Source: Aliigemmobacter aestuarii
GTDB taxonomy: Bacteria > Pseudomonadota > Alphaproteobacteria > Rhodobacterales > Rhodobacteraceae
Assembly (NCBI RefSeq): GCF_004799285.1
Contig: NZ_SSND01000004.1
Span: 124,001-188,000, forward strand
DNA length: 64,000 nucleotides
Direction: 5' to 3'
The notes beneath the pieces are model-generated. The model was not told where the DNA came from and did not search any database. It saw nothing but the letters and a program-made list of their open reading frames with translations. Each line of letters begins with the position of its first letter. The first letter of the stretch is position 1. Below, piece after piece: positions 16,978 to 25,167 of the stretch. A program made the translations under genes and the position numbers.

Positions 16978-17562
16978 TCAGCCTTCGCCGGGGCGCTGCA
17001 ATTCCCAGACCTCGCTGACGGTGCAGTAATCGCGATAGCCCAGACGGCCCACGGGTTGCCAGATCCGGACGTCGAACCGCCCGTTCCTGATGCATTCGTC
17101 GCGCAGATGGATGCCGACAACCTCGCCCAGCACAAGGAAGTTGCCCTTACCCTGAAGCTCCACGATCTGGGTCATCCGGCATTCAAGCGTGGCGGGCGCG
17201 TTCGCGACGCGGGGGCAGGGGATCGTTTCGCATTCGGCCCGTTCGGCCTTCGACAGGGCGAATTCGTCCACCTCGGGGGCGACGGCGGCGGAACTGGCGT
17301 TCATCTCGGCGATCTGTGCCGCGCCCACGACATTCACGGCGAAGACGCCCGTTGCGCGGATGTTCGTCAGGCTGTCCTTCACCCCGGTCGAGGCGAACAT
17401 GACCTGCGGTGGCACATAGGCTACGGCGTTGAAGAAGGAATAGGGGGCAAGGTTGTCGCCCGTCGGCCCGCGAGTGGAGATCCAGCCGATCGGCCGGGGC
17501 GCGACGATCGCGTTGAATGGGTTGTGGGGCAGGCCGTGGCCATCGGCAGGGCGGTAGAACAT
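16978..17562 (-). CDS. flavin reductase family protein (FMN-binding split barrel)
   Basis: A 194-residue flavin-reductase-like protein. It begins FYRPADGHGLPHNPFNAIVAPRPIGWIST and continues APYSFFNAVAYVPPQVMFAS, the loops that hold FMN in the split-barrel fold. I start at the ATG at 17562 because TTGGAG lies 7 nt upstream and the family N terminus is MFYxPxDGHG. A further in-frame ATG at 17601 has no good ribosome site. Whether it reduces free flavin or acts on another substrate is unknown. It is divergent from the acetyltransferase gene. Confidence 0.88.
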   Translation of the reverse strand: MFYRPADGHGLPHNPFNAIVAPRPIGWISTRGPTGDNLAPYSFFNAVAYVPPQVMFASTGVKDSLTNIRATGVFAVNVVGAAQIAEMNASSAAVAPEVDEFALSKAERAECETIPCPRVANAPATLECRMTQIVELQGKGNFLVLGEVVGIHLRDECIRNGRFDVRIWQPVGRLGYRDYCTVSEVWELQRPGEG

Positions 17563-17638
17563 GACGGCTCCAACAGGGGTTTGCCCCTGACTTATGGTCA
17601 TGTTACCCGCGTTTCCAGCAGATTCGGGAGGCAGGTGC

Positions 17639-18127
17639 TTGTATCAGCTGGAGGAAGAGACCGAGGCCGACTGGTGGGAGGTCGAGGCGCTTTACGACCT
17701 GTGCTTTGCCCCCGGACGCACGGCCCTGTCGTCCTACAGGCTGCGTGATGGCGTGGCGACGGTTGCGCCTCTGTGCCTTGTCCTGCGCGACGAAACAGGC
17801 GCGCTGGTGGCGGCGATCCGCTACTGGCCCGCCGAGGTGGGTGGCCATCATGTGCTGCTTCTCGGTCCCGTGGCCGTGCACCCGACCCGCCAGGGCGAGG
17901 GGCTGGGCGGGCTTTTGATCAACGAAAGCCTGGCCGAGGCGCGAAAACTGGGATGGAAGCGTGTGCTTCTGGTGGGGGATGCGCCTTATTACCGGCGCTT
18001 CGGGTTCACGAAGCTTTCGGGCGTGCAGATGCCACCGCCCACCAACCCAGACCGCGTTCTCGGGCTGGAACTGGTGAGGGGCGCCTGGGAAGGGGTCACC
18101 GGCCCGGTCACGAAGGCGCGCGGCTGA
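17639..18127 (+). CDS. GNAT family N-acetyltransferase
   Basis: A 162-residue GCN5-like acetyltransferase. The acetyl-CoA loop is LGPVAVHPTRQGEGLGGLLINESLAEA (Q/RxxGxG/A type), and strand-forming VLLVGDAPYYRRFGF near residue 115 is typical of the YhbS-like subgroup. The substrate is unknown. I propose the TTG at 17639 as start: GGGAGG lies about 7 nt upstream, and from there the protein reads (M)YQLEEETEADWWEVEALY. The ATG at 17594 would give a longer N terminus that crosses the divergent gene's leader and has no ribosome site. Confidence 0.85.
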   Translation: MYQLEEETEADWWEVEALYDLCFAPGRTALSSYRLRDGVATVAPLCLVLRDETGALVAAIRYWPAEVGGHHVLLLGPVAVHPTRQGEGLGGLLINESLAEARKLGWKRVLLVGDAPYYRRFGFTKLSGVQMPPPTNPDRVLGLELVRGAWEGVTGPVTKARG

Positions 18128-18248
18128 CCGCAGAGCCCCGCGCCTGCCGCAGGGGGCTTTGCGGACGCGTCCGGCGGGCAAGGCGCTTGCCATAGCCATC
18201 GGCGGCGCAGTTCTTGCGCTGCGGCCCGCGGCATCCCATGTCGAGGGC

Positions 18249-19010
18249 ATGGAAAACACGCTTGTTCCCTTTGAACTGGTCGAGGTCGAAATCGCGGCGC
18301 TGGCAAAGCGCTACCGCCGCGCGAACGGCCCGGTGATGGCCATCCTCAACCGCTTCGGCGGGCAGATCGAGGGCCAGATGCGCAAGCTGCCCGAGCCGCT
18401 GCGCGAGGCCTCGGAAGGGCTGGTCGTCAGGGCGCTGGAACAGGGCTTCGATCTGGCCGGCGCGGCGGGCGGGCGACTTCCCGATGCCGGGCGCCAGGCG
18501 CCGCTGGCAGTGGTGATGGCGGCAGGTGCGGCGGGGGGCGCCGGGGGGCTGGCGACATCGCTGGCCGAATTGCCCGTGACCGTGACCGTGATCCTGCACG
18601 CCCTGCGGCGCGAGGCCGTCGCCGCCGGGTTCGATCCCGACGCGCCCGACATCCGCGCCGAGATCCTGAACGTCTTTGCCTCGGGCAGCCCGCTGGCCGA
18701 GGATGACGGGGTCAACACCGCCTTTCTGGGGGCCCGGCTTTCCGTCACCGGACCGGCCCTGAACAAGCTGATCCAGACGCTTGCCCCCCGCATCGCCGCC
18801 ATCCTTGGCCAGAAACTTGCCGCGCAGGCGGTGCCGGTCCTTGGCGCTGCCGCCGGGGCGACGCTGAACGCCGCCTTTCTCGCCTATTACCGGGAAATGG
18901 CGGGAATCCGCTTCGGCCTTCTCCGCCTCGCCGCCGCGCATGGCGACGGGCCGGTGCTGGCTGCGTTCCGCAAGGCCGCGGCATCACGCCCGCTGACCCG
19001 CGCCCGCTGA
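18249..19010 (+). CDS. EcsC-like protein
   Basis: A 253-residue protein that I assign to the EcsC family from MILNRFGGQIEGQMRKLPEPL, the LATSLAELPVTVTVILHALRREA amphipathic helix region and the Ala-rich C-terminal GAAAGATLNAAFLAYYREMAGIRFGLLRLA, each read in pieces. EcsC proteins are poorly characterised; the Bacillus namesake is encoded with an ABC transporter, but none is present here. Start ATG at 18249 (MENTLVPFELVEVE) has only a weak GAGG; the frame from 18159 adds an Ala-rich leader. Convergent with ptsP, 39 nt away. Confidence 0.75.
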   Translation: MENTLVPFELVEVEIAALAKRYRRANGPVMAILNRFGGQIEGQMRKLPEPLREASEGLVVRALEQGFDLAGAAGGRLPDAGRQAPLAVVMAAGAAGGAGGLATSLAELPVTVTVILHALRREAVAAGFDPDAPDIRAEILNVFASGSPLAEDDGVNTAFLGARLSVTGPALNKLIQTLAPRIAAILGQKLAAQAVPVLGAAAGATLNAAFLAYYREMAGIRFGLLRLAAAHGDGPVLAAFRKAAASRPLTRAR

Positions 19011-19049
19011 CCCGCGCCTGCCCTGAAGGCCATCGGGGGGCAGGGCGCG

Positions 19050-21293
19050 CTATTCGGGCTGGGTCGCCAGCCAGTCCATCACGCGCGGCCGCAGGCTTTC
19101 CTCACCCGCCGCCAGGCCGCTGCGGATCTCTGCGCCCAAGGCGTCCAGATCCACCCGGCGCAGAAGCGTCTTGACCGGCCCGATGGAGGCGGGTCGCATC
19201 GAAAGCGTGCGGATGCCGAGGGCCGCGAAAGTGATCGCCTCGATCGGGCGGCCCGCATCCTCGCCGCAGAAGGACAGGGGCTTGCCCGATGCATCGCAAC
19301 GCGCCACGACCTGCGACAGGAACGACAGGAACGCACCGCTCAGGCTGTCATAGCGCCGCCGGACGCGTTCGTTCTCGCGGTCGGCGGCGAAGAAGAACTG
19401 CTTCAGGTCGTTGCCCCCCAGAGACACGAAATCCACCGCGTCAAAGAAGGACTGCGGCGCAAAGGCAAGGCTGGGGGTTTCCAGCATCGCCCCGATCTCC
19501 AGCTGTTCGGGCGTGGGGTAGCCCAGGCTTTTCTCGCGATGGATCTCGCGCAGAAGGTAACTGCGCGCCTCGGCGAATTCATGGGCCTCGGCGATGAAGG
19601 GGAACATCACCGTCAAGGGCCGCCCCTTGGCCGCGCGGATCAGCGCCTGCAACTGCATGCGCAGCACGCCCGGCTTGTCGAGCCCCACGCGGATCGCCCG
19701 CCAGCCCATTGCCGGGTTCGGTTCATCCTGTGGCTTGAGATAGGGCAGCACCTTGTCCGAGCCGATGTCGAGAGTGCGGAAGGCCACGCGCCGGCCCGAG
19801 GCCGCATCCATCACGCGGGCATAGATCTGCGCCAGTTCCTCGCGCTTGGGCATGCGGTTGCGGATCAGGAACTGCAATTCGGTCCGGAACAGGCCGACGC
19901 CCTCGGCGCCGGACCCTTCGAGCGAGGGCAGGTCGGCCATCAGGCCCGCATTCATGTGCAGCGAGGTGATCCGCCCGCAGCGCGATTGCGCGGGCAGGCC
20001 GCGAAGGCTCGCATAGCGCTTTTGCGCCTCGGTCTGCATCGCGATCTTGTCACGGAAGGCGCGGGCGACGGTTTCCTCGGGCCGCAGGTGGGCGATCCCC
20101 TGGTCGCCGTCCACCAGGATGTGGTCGCCGTTCAGCGCCTCGGTTGTGATCCGGTCGGCCCGGATCACCAGCGGAATGGCCAGCGCGCGGGCCACGATCG
20201 CGGCATGGCTGCCGACCGATCCTTCCTCAAGCACCACGCCGCGCAGCTTGCGACCATAATCCAGAAGTTCGGCCGGCCCGATGTTGCGCGCGACCAGCAC
20301 CGGGTCGTCAGGCATCTGCGCGCCGGTGTCGGCGCCCTGACCGGTCAGGATGCGCAAAAGCCGGTTCGACAGGTCGTCCAGATCGTGGAGGCGGTCGCGC
20401 AGGTATGCGTCAGGCACCTGTTCCAGCCGCGCCCGCGCGGCGGATTGTTCCTTTTCCACCGCCGCCTCGGCGGAAAGGCCGCGCTGGATGTCCTCTTCCA
20501 TCCGGCGCAGCCAGCCGCGCGAATGGGCGAACATCCGGTAGGCTTCCAGCACCTGCTTCTGTTCGGGGCCAAGGCTGCTGACCGCCAGAAGATCGTCGAC
20601 CGACACGCGCAATTGCCCCACCGCGTCGCGGATGCGCTCGATCTCGGTCAGCGGGTCGTCGGCCACGGGGTTGGTGATGACCACACGGGGCTCGTGCAGC
20701 CAGACATGGCCTTCCGCCGCACCTTCCTGGCCGGTGTTGCCGCGGAACATCACGGGCTGCTTGTGCAGAAGGCCGGGGCCGTCGCCTTCGCCCACGAAGG
20801 CGCCAAGCTCTGTCATCTCGGCCAGCACCATCGCCACGACTTCCAGTGCATAGACCTCGTCGTCGGAATATTGGCGGGCGATCTTCGATTGCACCACCAG
20901 CACGCCCAGCCGTTCGCCCACGCGCTGGATCGGCACGCCGAGGAAGCTGGAATAGATCTCCTCGCCGGTTTCCGGCATGAAGCGGAAACCCTTCTCGTTC
21001 GGTGCGTCGGCGGTGTTGACGGGCGAGGCCGTGCGCGCCACGCGGCCAACCAGACCCTCGCCCAGCTTCAGCCGCGTCTTGTGGACCGAGGCCTTCTTCA
21101 GCCCCTCGGTCGCGCAAAGTTCCAGCGTGTCCTCGTCACGAAAAAGATAGATCGAACAGACCTCGGTCCCGATCGAATCAGCGATCAGATGGGTGATCCG
21201 GTCAAGCCGTTCCTGTCCCCTGCCGGATTCGGCAAGAACGTCGCGCAAGCGGCGCAGAAGCTTGCGGCTTTCGCTTTCGGTGCGTTCGGGCAT
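19050..21293 (-). CDS. ptsP: phosphoenolpyruvate--protein phosphotransferase PtsP (EI-Ntr)
   Basis: A 747-residue EI-Ntr, the first component of the nitrogen phosphotransferase relay that passes phosphate from PEP to NPr and EIIA-Ntr. An N-terminal GAF domain (about residues 15-165, LIADSIGTEVCSIYLFRDED) precedes the EI domains. The phosphohistidine motif is GSVGSHAAIVARALAIP, and the PEP-binding barrel contains GVGLFRTELQFL, RTLDIGSDKVLPYL, SLGGNDLKQFFFAADREN and SFCGEDAG. Start ATG at 21293 has GAGG upstream. It follows lysC on the same strand, but a terminator at 21480-21506 separates the two. Confidence 0.95.
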   Translation of the reverse strand: MPERTESESRKLLRRLRDVLAESGRGQERLDRITHLIADSIGTEVCSIYLFRDEDTLELCATEGLKKASVHKTRLKLGEGLVGRVARTASPVNTADAPNEKGFRFMPETGEEIYSSFLGVPIQRVGERLGVLVVQSKIARQYSDDEVYALEVVAMVLAEMTELGAFVGEGDGPGLLHKQPVMFRGNTGQEGAAEGHVWLHEPRVVITNPVADDPLTEIERIRDAVGQLRVSVDDLLAVSSLGPEQKQVLEAYRMFAHSRGWLRRMEEDIQRGLSAEAAVEKEQSAARARLEQVPDAYLRDRLHDLDDLSNRLLRILTGQGADTGAQMPDDPVLVARNIGPAELLDYGRKLRGVVLEEGSVGSHAAIVARALAIPLVIRADRITTEALNGDHILVDGDQGIAHLRPEETVARAFRDKIAMQTEAQKRYASLRGLPAQSRCGRITSLHMNAGLMADLPSLEGSGAEGVGLFRTELQFLIRNRMPKREELAQIYARVMDAASGRRVAFRTLDIGSDKVLPYLKPQDEPNPAMGWRAIRVGLDKPGVLRMQLQALIRAAKGRPLTVMFPFIAEAHEFAEARSYLLREIHREKSLGYPTPEQLEIGAMLETPSLAFAPQSFFDAVDFVSLGGNDLKQFFFAADRENERVRRRYDSLSGAFLSFLSQVVARCDASGKPLSFCGEDAGRPIEAITFAALGIRTLSMRPASIGPVKTLLRRVDLDALGAEIRSGLAAGEESLRPRVMDWLATQPE

Positions 21294-21479
21294 TCTGGCC
21301 TCGTGCTGTGCTGCCCCCTGCATAGCGCAAGCCCGCGAGGATAGGGAAGGCATAGAAGCGGTTCATCCGGCAGTTGCGCAAATATCGGGCACCTCCGGCA
21401 CCCCCTTGCCCGAACCCCCGGCTGATCGCCCACGCTCGCCCCTTTCCCGCCGGATCAACCCGGTGACGACGGCCAAACG

Positions 21480-21506
21480 AAAACCCCCGCCGGTCGGGCG
21501 GGGGTT
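21480..21506 (-). terminator. intrinsic terminator of lysC
   Basis: A 10-bp stem (aacccccgcc at 21482-21491 with ggcgggggtt at 21497-21506, loop ggtcg), followed on the minus strand by a TTTT run. It starts about 20 nt after the lysC stop. It makes ptsP a separate transcript or strongly attenuates read-through. Confidence 0.85.
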
Positions 21507-21527
21507 CTGGCGGGGCGGGGCGGTCGG

Positions 21528-22787
21528 TCAGGCCTTGTCGAGGTCGAAGGCGTCGTGCAGGGCCTGGACGGCGAGTTCCATGTACTTGCGGTCGATCAGA
21601 ACCGAGATCTTGATTTCCGACGTCGAGATCACCTTGATGTTGATCCCCTCGGCCGACAGCGCCTTGAACATCCGGGCGGCGACGCCCGCGTGGCTGCGCA
21701 TGCCGATGCCGACGACCGAAACCTTGGCGACATCGGTGTCGATGATCAGCTCGTCATATTTGATCAGGCCCGCCGCCATGGCGTCTTCCATCGCCTTCTT
21801 GGCGCGGTCCACCTGGTTGATCGGGCAGGAGAAGGTCATGTCGGTGACGGCGCCGGGGTGGGCCTCGTCATAGTCCTTTTCGCTGATGTTCTGGACGATC
21901 ATGTCCACGTTCACGCCCGCATCGGCCAGCGGGCCGAAGATCGCCGAGGCCACGCCCGGACGGTCCTCGATGGTGAAGAGGGTGATCTTGGCCTCGTCGC
22001 GCGAGAAGGCGACACCAGAGACGACTTTCGATTCCATGATTTCTTCCTCGTCGCAGACCAGGGTTCCGGAGGTTTCGTCGGTTTCCTCGAACGAGGACAG
22101 GACGCGCAGGCGCACCTTGTAGCGCATCGCCAGTTCGACCGAACGGGTTTGCAGGACCTTCGCGCCAAGGGATGCCAGTTCCAGCATCTCTTCAAAGGCG
22201 ATCTTGTCCATCTTGCGCGCCTTCGAGCTGACGCGCGGGTCGGTGGTGTAGACGCCATCGACATCGGTGTAGATGTCGCAGCGTTCCGCGCCGAAGGCGG
22301 CGGCGAAAGCCACGGCGGTGGTATCCGAACCGCCCCGGCCGAGCGTGGTGATCCGGCCCTCGGCCGAGACACCCTGAAAGCCCGCGACGACCGCCACCTT
22401 GAAGCCTTCGGCGAATTTCGCGTCGATGTTCTCGCGCGGGATCGAAACGAAGCGGGCCGAGCCATGCGCCGAAGTGGTGTTGATCGGCACCTGCCAGCCC
22501 TGCCAGCTGCGCGCGGGCACGCCCATTTCCTGCAGCCGCAGCGCCATCAGGCCCGCCGTCACATTCTCGCCCGAGGCCACGACCGCATCGTATTCGCGGG
22601 CGTCATACAGCTTCGATGTGCCTTCGACCCAGCCGACAAGCTCGTTCGTCTTTCCCGACATGGCGCTGACGATGACGATCACGTCATAGCCGCGTTCCAC
22701 CTCGCGCTTGACCTTGGCCGCCGCATTCTCGATGCGGGCCAGATCGGCCACAGAGGTGCCCCCGAATTTCATCACCAGAAGCGGCAT
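21528..22787 (-). CDS. lysC: aspartate kinase
   Basis: A 419-residue aspartokinase, phosphorylating aspartate for lysine, methionine and threonine synthesis. Seen: the N-terminal KFGGTSVADLARI motif, SAMSGKTNELVGW, and the GRGGSDTTAVAFAAAFGAERCDIYTDVDGVYTTDPR active-site region read in pieces. Two C-terminal ACT domains begin at about residue 265 (ITLFTIEDRPGVASAIFGPLADAGVNVDMI and VGIGMRSHAGVAARMFKAL); they usually bind lysine or threonine for feedback control. Start at ATG 22787; the longer frame to 22853 is rejected. Confidence 0.96.
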   Translation of the reverse strand: MPLLVMKFGGTSVADLARIENAAAKVKREVERGYDVIVIVSAMSGKTNELVGWVEGTSKLYDAREYDAVVASGENVTAGLMALRLQEMGVPARSWQGWQVPINTTSAHGSARFVSIPRENIDAKFAEGFKVAVVAGFQGVSAEGRITTLGRGGSDTTAVAFAAAFGAERCDIYTDVDGVYTTDPRVSSKARKMDKIAFEEMLELASLGAKVLQTRSVELAMRYKVRLRVLSSFEETDETSGTLVCDEEEIMESKVVSGVAFSRDEAKITLFTIEDRPGVASAIFGPLADAGVNVDMIVQNISEKDYDEAHPGAVTDMTFSCPINQVDRAKKAMEDAMAAGLIKYDELIIDTDVAKVSVVGIGMRSHAGVAARMFKALSAEGINIKVISTSEIKISVLIDRKYMELAVQALHDAFDLDKA

Positions 22788-22904
22788 GGCGCTGTCCCCG
22801 TTCCCAGGCTGGAAAAACCGCGTGCTGATTAGCAGAAGCGGGGGGGGATGCAAGCGGCGATGCGGCCCTGCGGCGTTTTCGGTCGGCGCCCGGTCGGGCC
22901 GGGT

Positions 22905-25055
22905 TCACAAAACGAAATCCTCGACGGTCAGCAAGGGCTTGTTGGCAAGCGTCAGGGACCAGTCGGCGCGCCCGTCGCCGTCCGCATCGCCCGAAAGCCG
23001 TCCCGCTCCCCGGTCATAGCGCAATTCGGCGGCATCGCCGGAAAAACGGTTGGCGCCGATGAAGCTGGCGCCGCGCATGAAGGCGGACAGGTCGATATCG
23101 TCGACCAGGTGGCGGAAGTCGGTGATGCGGTCGCCCCGCGCCGCGGTGGCATTCCCGAAGACGAAGTCGTCGGCCCCCCGTCCGCCGGAAAGGGTATCGG
23201 CCCCGCGCCCGCCTGCCAGCGTGTCGCCACCGGCCGCGCCGTTCAGGCGGTCGCGTCCGGCCAGCCCTTCGATCAGGTTTGCGCCGCCATTCCCCGAAAG
23301 CGCGTTGTCGCCGGCCGTGCCCTTCAGGCGCAGCGCGGCAGTGCCTGCAAGCCCCGCGTTCTCGACATGCCGGAAGCTGCCGAGGTTGATCGAGAAGGCG
23401 CCGGTGACGACGCGGTCTGATCCGCCGCCCGCCGCTTCGATCACCCGGTCGGTGGGACGATCGAGGACATAGATGTCGTTCCCCGCGCCGCCGGTCATCG
23501 TGTCGGCGCCGCCGCGGCCGTCGATCCGGTTGGCACCCGCGTTTCCGGCCAGGGCGTTCGCCCCAGCGTTTCCGAAGACATTCAGCGCCGCGTTGCCCAG
23601 AAGGCCCGCGTCCTCGACATGGGGATAGCGGTTCAGGTCGAGGCTGATCGCGGCCGAGGCGATGGCATCCCGGCCGCCGCCGGCGGTTTCCACGATCCGG
23701 TCGGCAAGGGAATTCACGATGAACCGGTCGTTTCCGGCGCCGCCGACCAGGGTGTCGGTGCCGACCCCGCCCAGAAGGGTATCATTGCCTGCCATGCCTT
23801 CGATCCGCCCCCCGGCCGGATCGGCAACCAGGTAATCATGGCCGTCCCGGGTGATGGTGACGAAGCGCAGCACCGGGTCCCAGGTCGGGCTCACGTCGTA
23901 ATCCCAGGCCAGGGCCACCCGGCCATCGGCCAGGCGCACCACCTGCGTCTGCATCCTGAGCGCCCCGGTATCCAGCGTCATCTCGACCGGGGCGCCGTTC
24001 CGGCTGAGGTCGGCATTGACCAGCACGCCGTCCAGATAGGCGGTATCCTGGTACAGAAGCAGGAATTGCCCGTTGTCCAGCTCCAGCGTCCGGACCGAAC
24101 CCGCATATCCGCCCGGCGTGTCCGAGGTGTAGACCGTCCGCCGCGCCATCAGCCCGCCGGTCTGGCCGTGGAATTGCAGCACCTCGACATGTTCCTCGCG
24201 GATGACGAACCCACCGCCTTCGGGAAAATCGACCAGCAGTTTCACACGCGTCATCACGAAATGGCCGTCGGGCGTTTCATGCGAAAACTGCAGGGGCTCG
24301 TATCTGTAAGGGTCTTCGGGATCGATCAGGTCATGCCGGGCAAGCAGGGTCGGTGCCGACTGGCCGGGGCGCGCGACCAGGATGTCATGCAGGCCGAAGC
24401 CGTTCGTGACCTCATGCATCAGAACCGCCTGATCGCCGCGCAGGTCCAGAAGCTGCCATTCATAGGGCGAGTTCGTGATGTCGAACCCCAGCGGGATCAG
24501 CCCGCCCTGTGTGGTTCCGTTCAGGCCCGCGATCTGAAGGTAAAGGTCATGGCCGATGCTGCCTTCGTTGCCGTTCCAGGTGCCGATCGCCTCTTGTGAG
24601 CCCATCAGCACCACGCGCCGATCGTCCGAGATGAACTGCGTCGTCTGGGCAAGCCCCGCGCCCGCCGGGCTGAACCCGATCGTCGCCGTCTGCCCCGTTG
24701 GTTGGCCGGTCGGGCCGTAATGCGTGACGGTCAGCGGCCCGGTGAAGGCCGTCAGCGTCATGAACCCGCCATCCGCCCGGGCCAGTGTCGTGATGCCTGC
24801 AATCGGGTGCGGAAAAAAAGCCGTGTCGTGCAGCTCGAATTCGCCGGTGACGGCATTGCCGTTCTCGTCAAGAATGCGTGCGCGGCGCGTATAGCCGGAA
24901 CCCGACAGGATATTGCCGTCCAGGTCGCGCCCCGATCCGTCCGCCCAGGACACCAGCAAATTGCCATTGGCCAGCGGGATCAGTTGCGGGCTGTACTGGC
25001 CCAGAAAGCGCGAAACGGGAATGATGATCTCGGCAGGTGAAAGGACAATGGTCAC
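22905..25055 (-). CDS. RTX protein 1 of 4: divergent seven-repeat propeller plus two RTX modules
   Basis: A 716-residue predicted secreted protein. Residues 1 to about 420 hold seven degenerate copies of a roughly 55-residue repeat whose best-preserved core is LxxGxxxxxW (PLANGNLLVSWAD, RLADGRVALAWDY). Then come RTX nonapeptides in three groups (about 3, 4 and 6), separated by two copies of a spacer reading VEDAGLLGNAALNVFGN and VENAGLAGTAALRLKGT. The C-terminal 85 residues (DRITDFRHLVDDIDLSAF, GDADGDGRADW, ending EDFVL) resemble the serralysin-type secretion signal. There is no N-terminal signal peptide, as expected for type I export. GTG start with GGAG 6 nt upstream. Most divergent of the four; function unknown. 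Confidence 0.87.
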   Translation of the reverse strand: MTIVLSPAEIIIPVSRFLGQYSPQLIPLANGNLLVSWADGSGRDLDGNILSGSGYTRRARILDENGNAVTGEFELHDTAFFPHPIAGITTLARADGGFMTLTAFTGPLTVTHYGPTGQPTGQTATIGFSPAGAGLAQTTQFISDDRRVVLMGSQEAIGTWNGNEGSIGHDLYLQIAGLNGTTQGGLIPLGFDITNSPYEWQLLDLRGDQAVLMHEVTNGFGLHDILVARPGQSAPTLLARHDLIDPEDPYRYEPLQFSHETPDGHFVMTRVKLLVDFPEGGGFVIREEHVEVLQFHGQTGGLMARRTVYTSDTPGGYAGSVRTLELDNGQFLLLYQDTAYLDGVLVNADLSRNGAPVEMTLDTGALRMQTQVVRLADGRVALAWDYDVSPTWDPVLRFVTITRDGHDYLVADPAGGRIEGMAGNDTLLGGVGTDTLVGGAGNDRFIVNSLADRIVETAGGGRDAIASAAISLDLNRYPHVEDAGLLGNAALNVFGNAGANALAGNAGANRIDGRGGADTMTGGAGNDIYVLDRPTDRVIEAAGGGSDRVVTGAFSINLGSFRHVENAGLAGTAALRLKGTAGDNALSGNGGANLIEGLAGRDRLNGAAGGDTLAGGRGADTLSGGRGADDFVFGNATAARGDRITDFRHLVDDIDLSAFMRGASFIGANRFSGDAAELRYDRGAGRLSGDADGDGRADWSLTLANKPLLTVEDFVL

Positions 25056-25167
25056 TCGCTACTCCTCGGGGTCCGGGCCTGCACAAGGCCCCCGCAACGG
25101 CGCCACCCTAGGCCCGAACCGTTTTCCCATCAAGGTCTTGGCCGTTGCCCACCGGCCCTGAAGATCG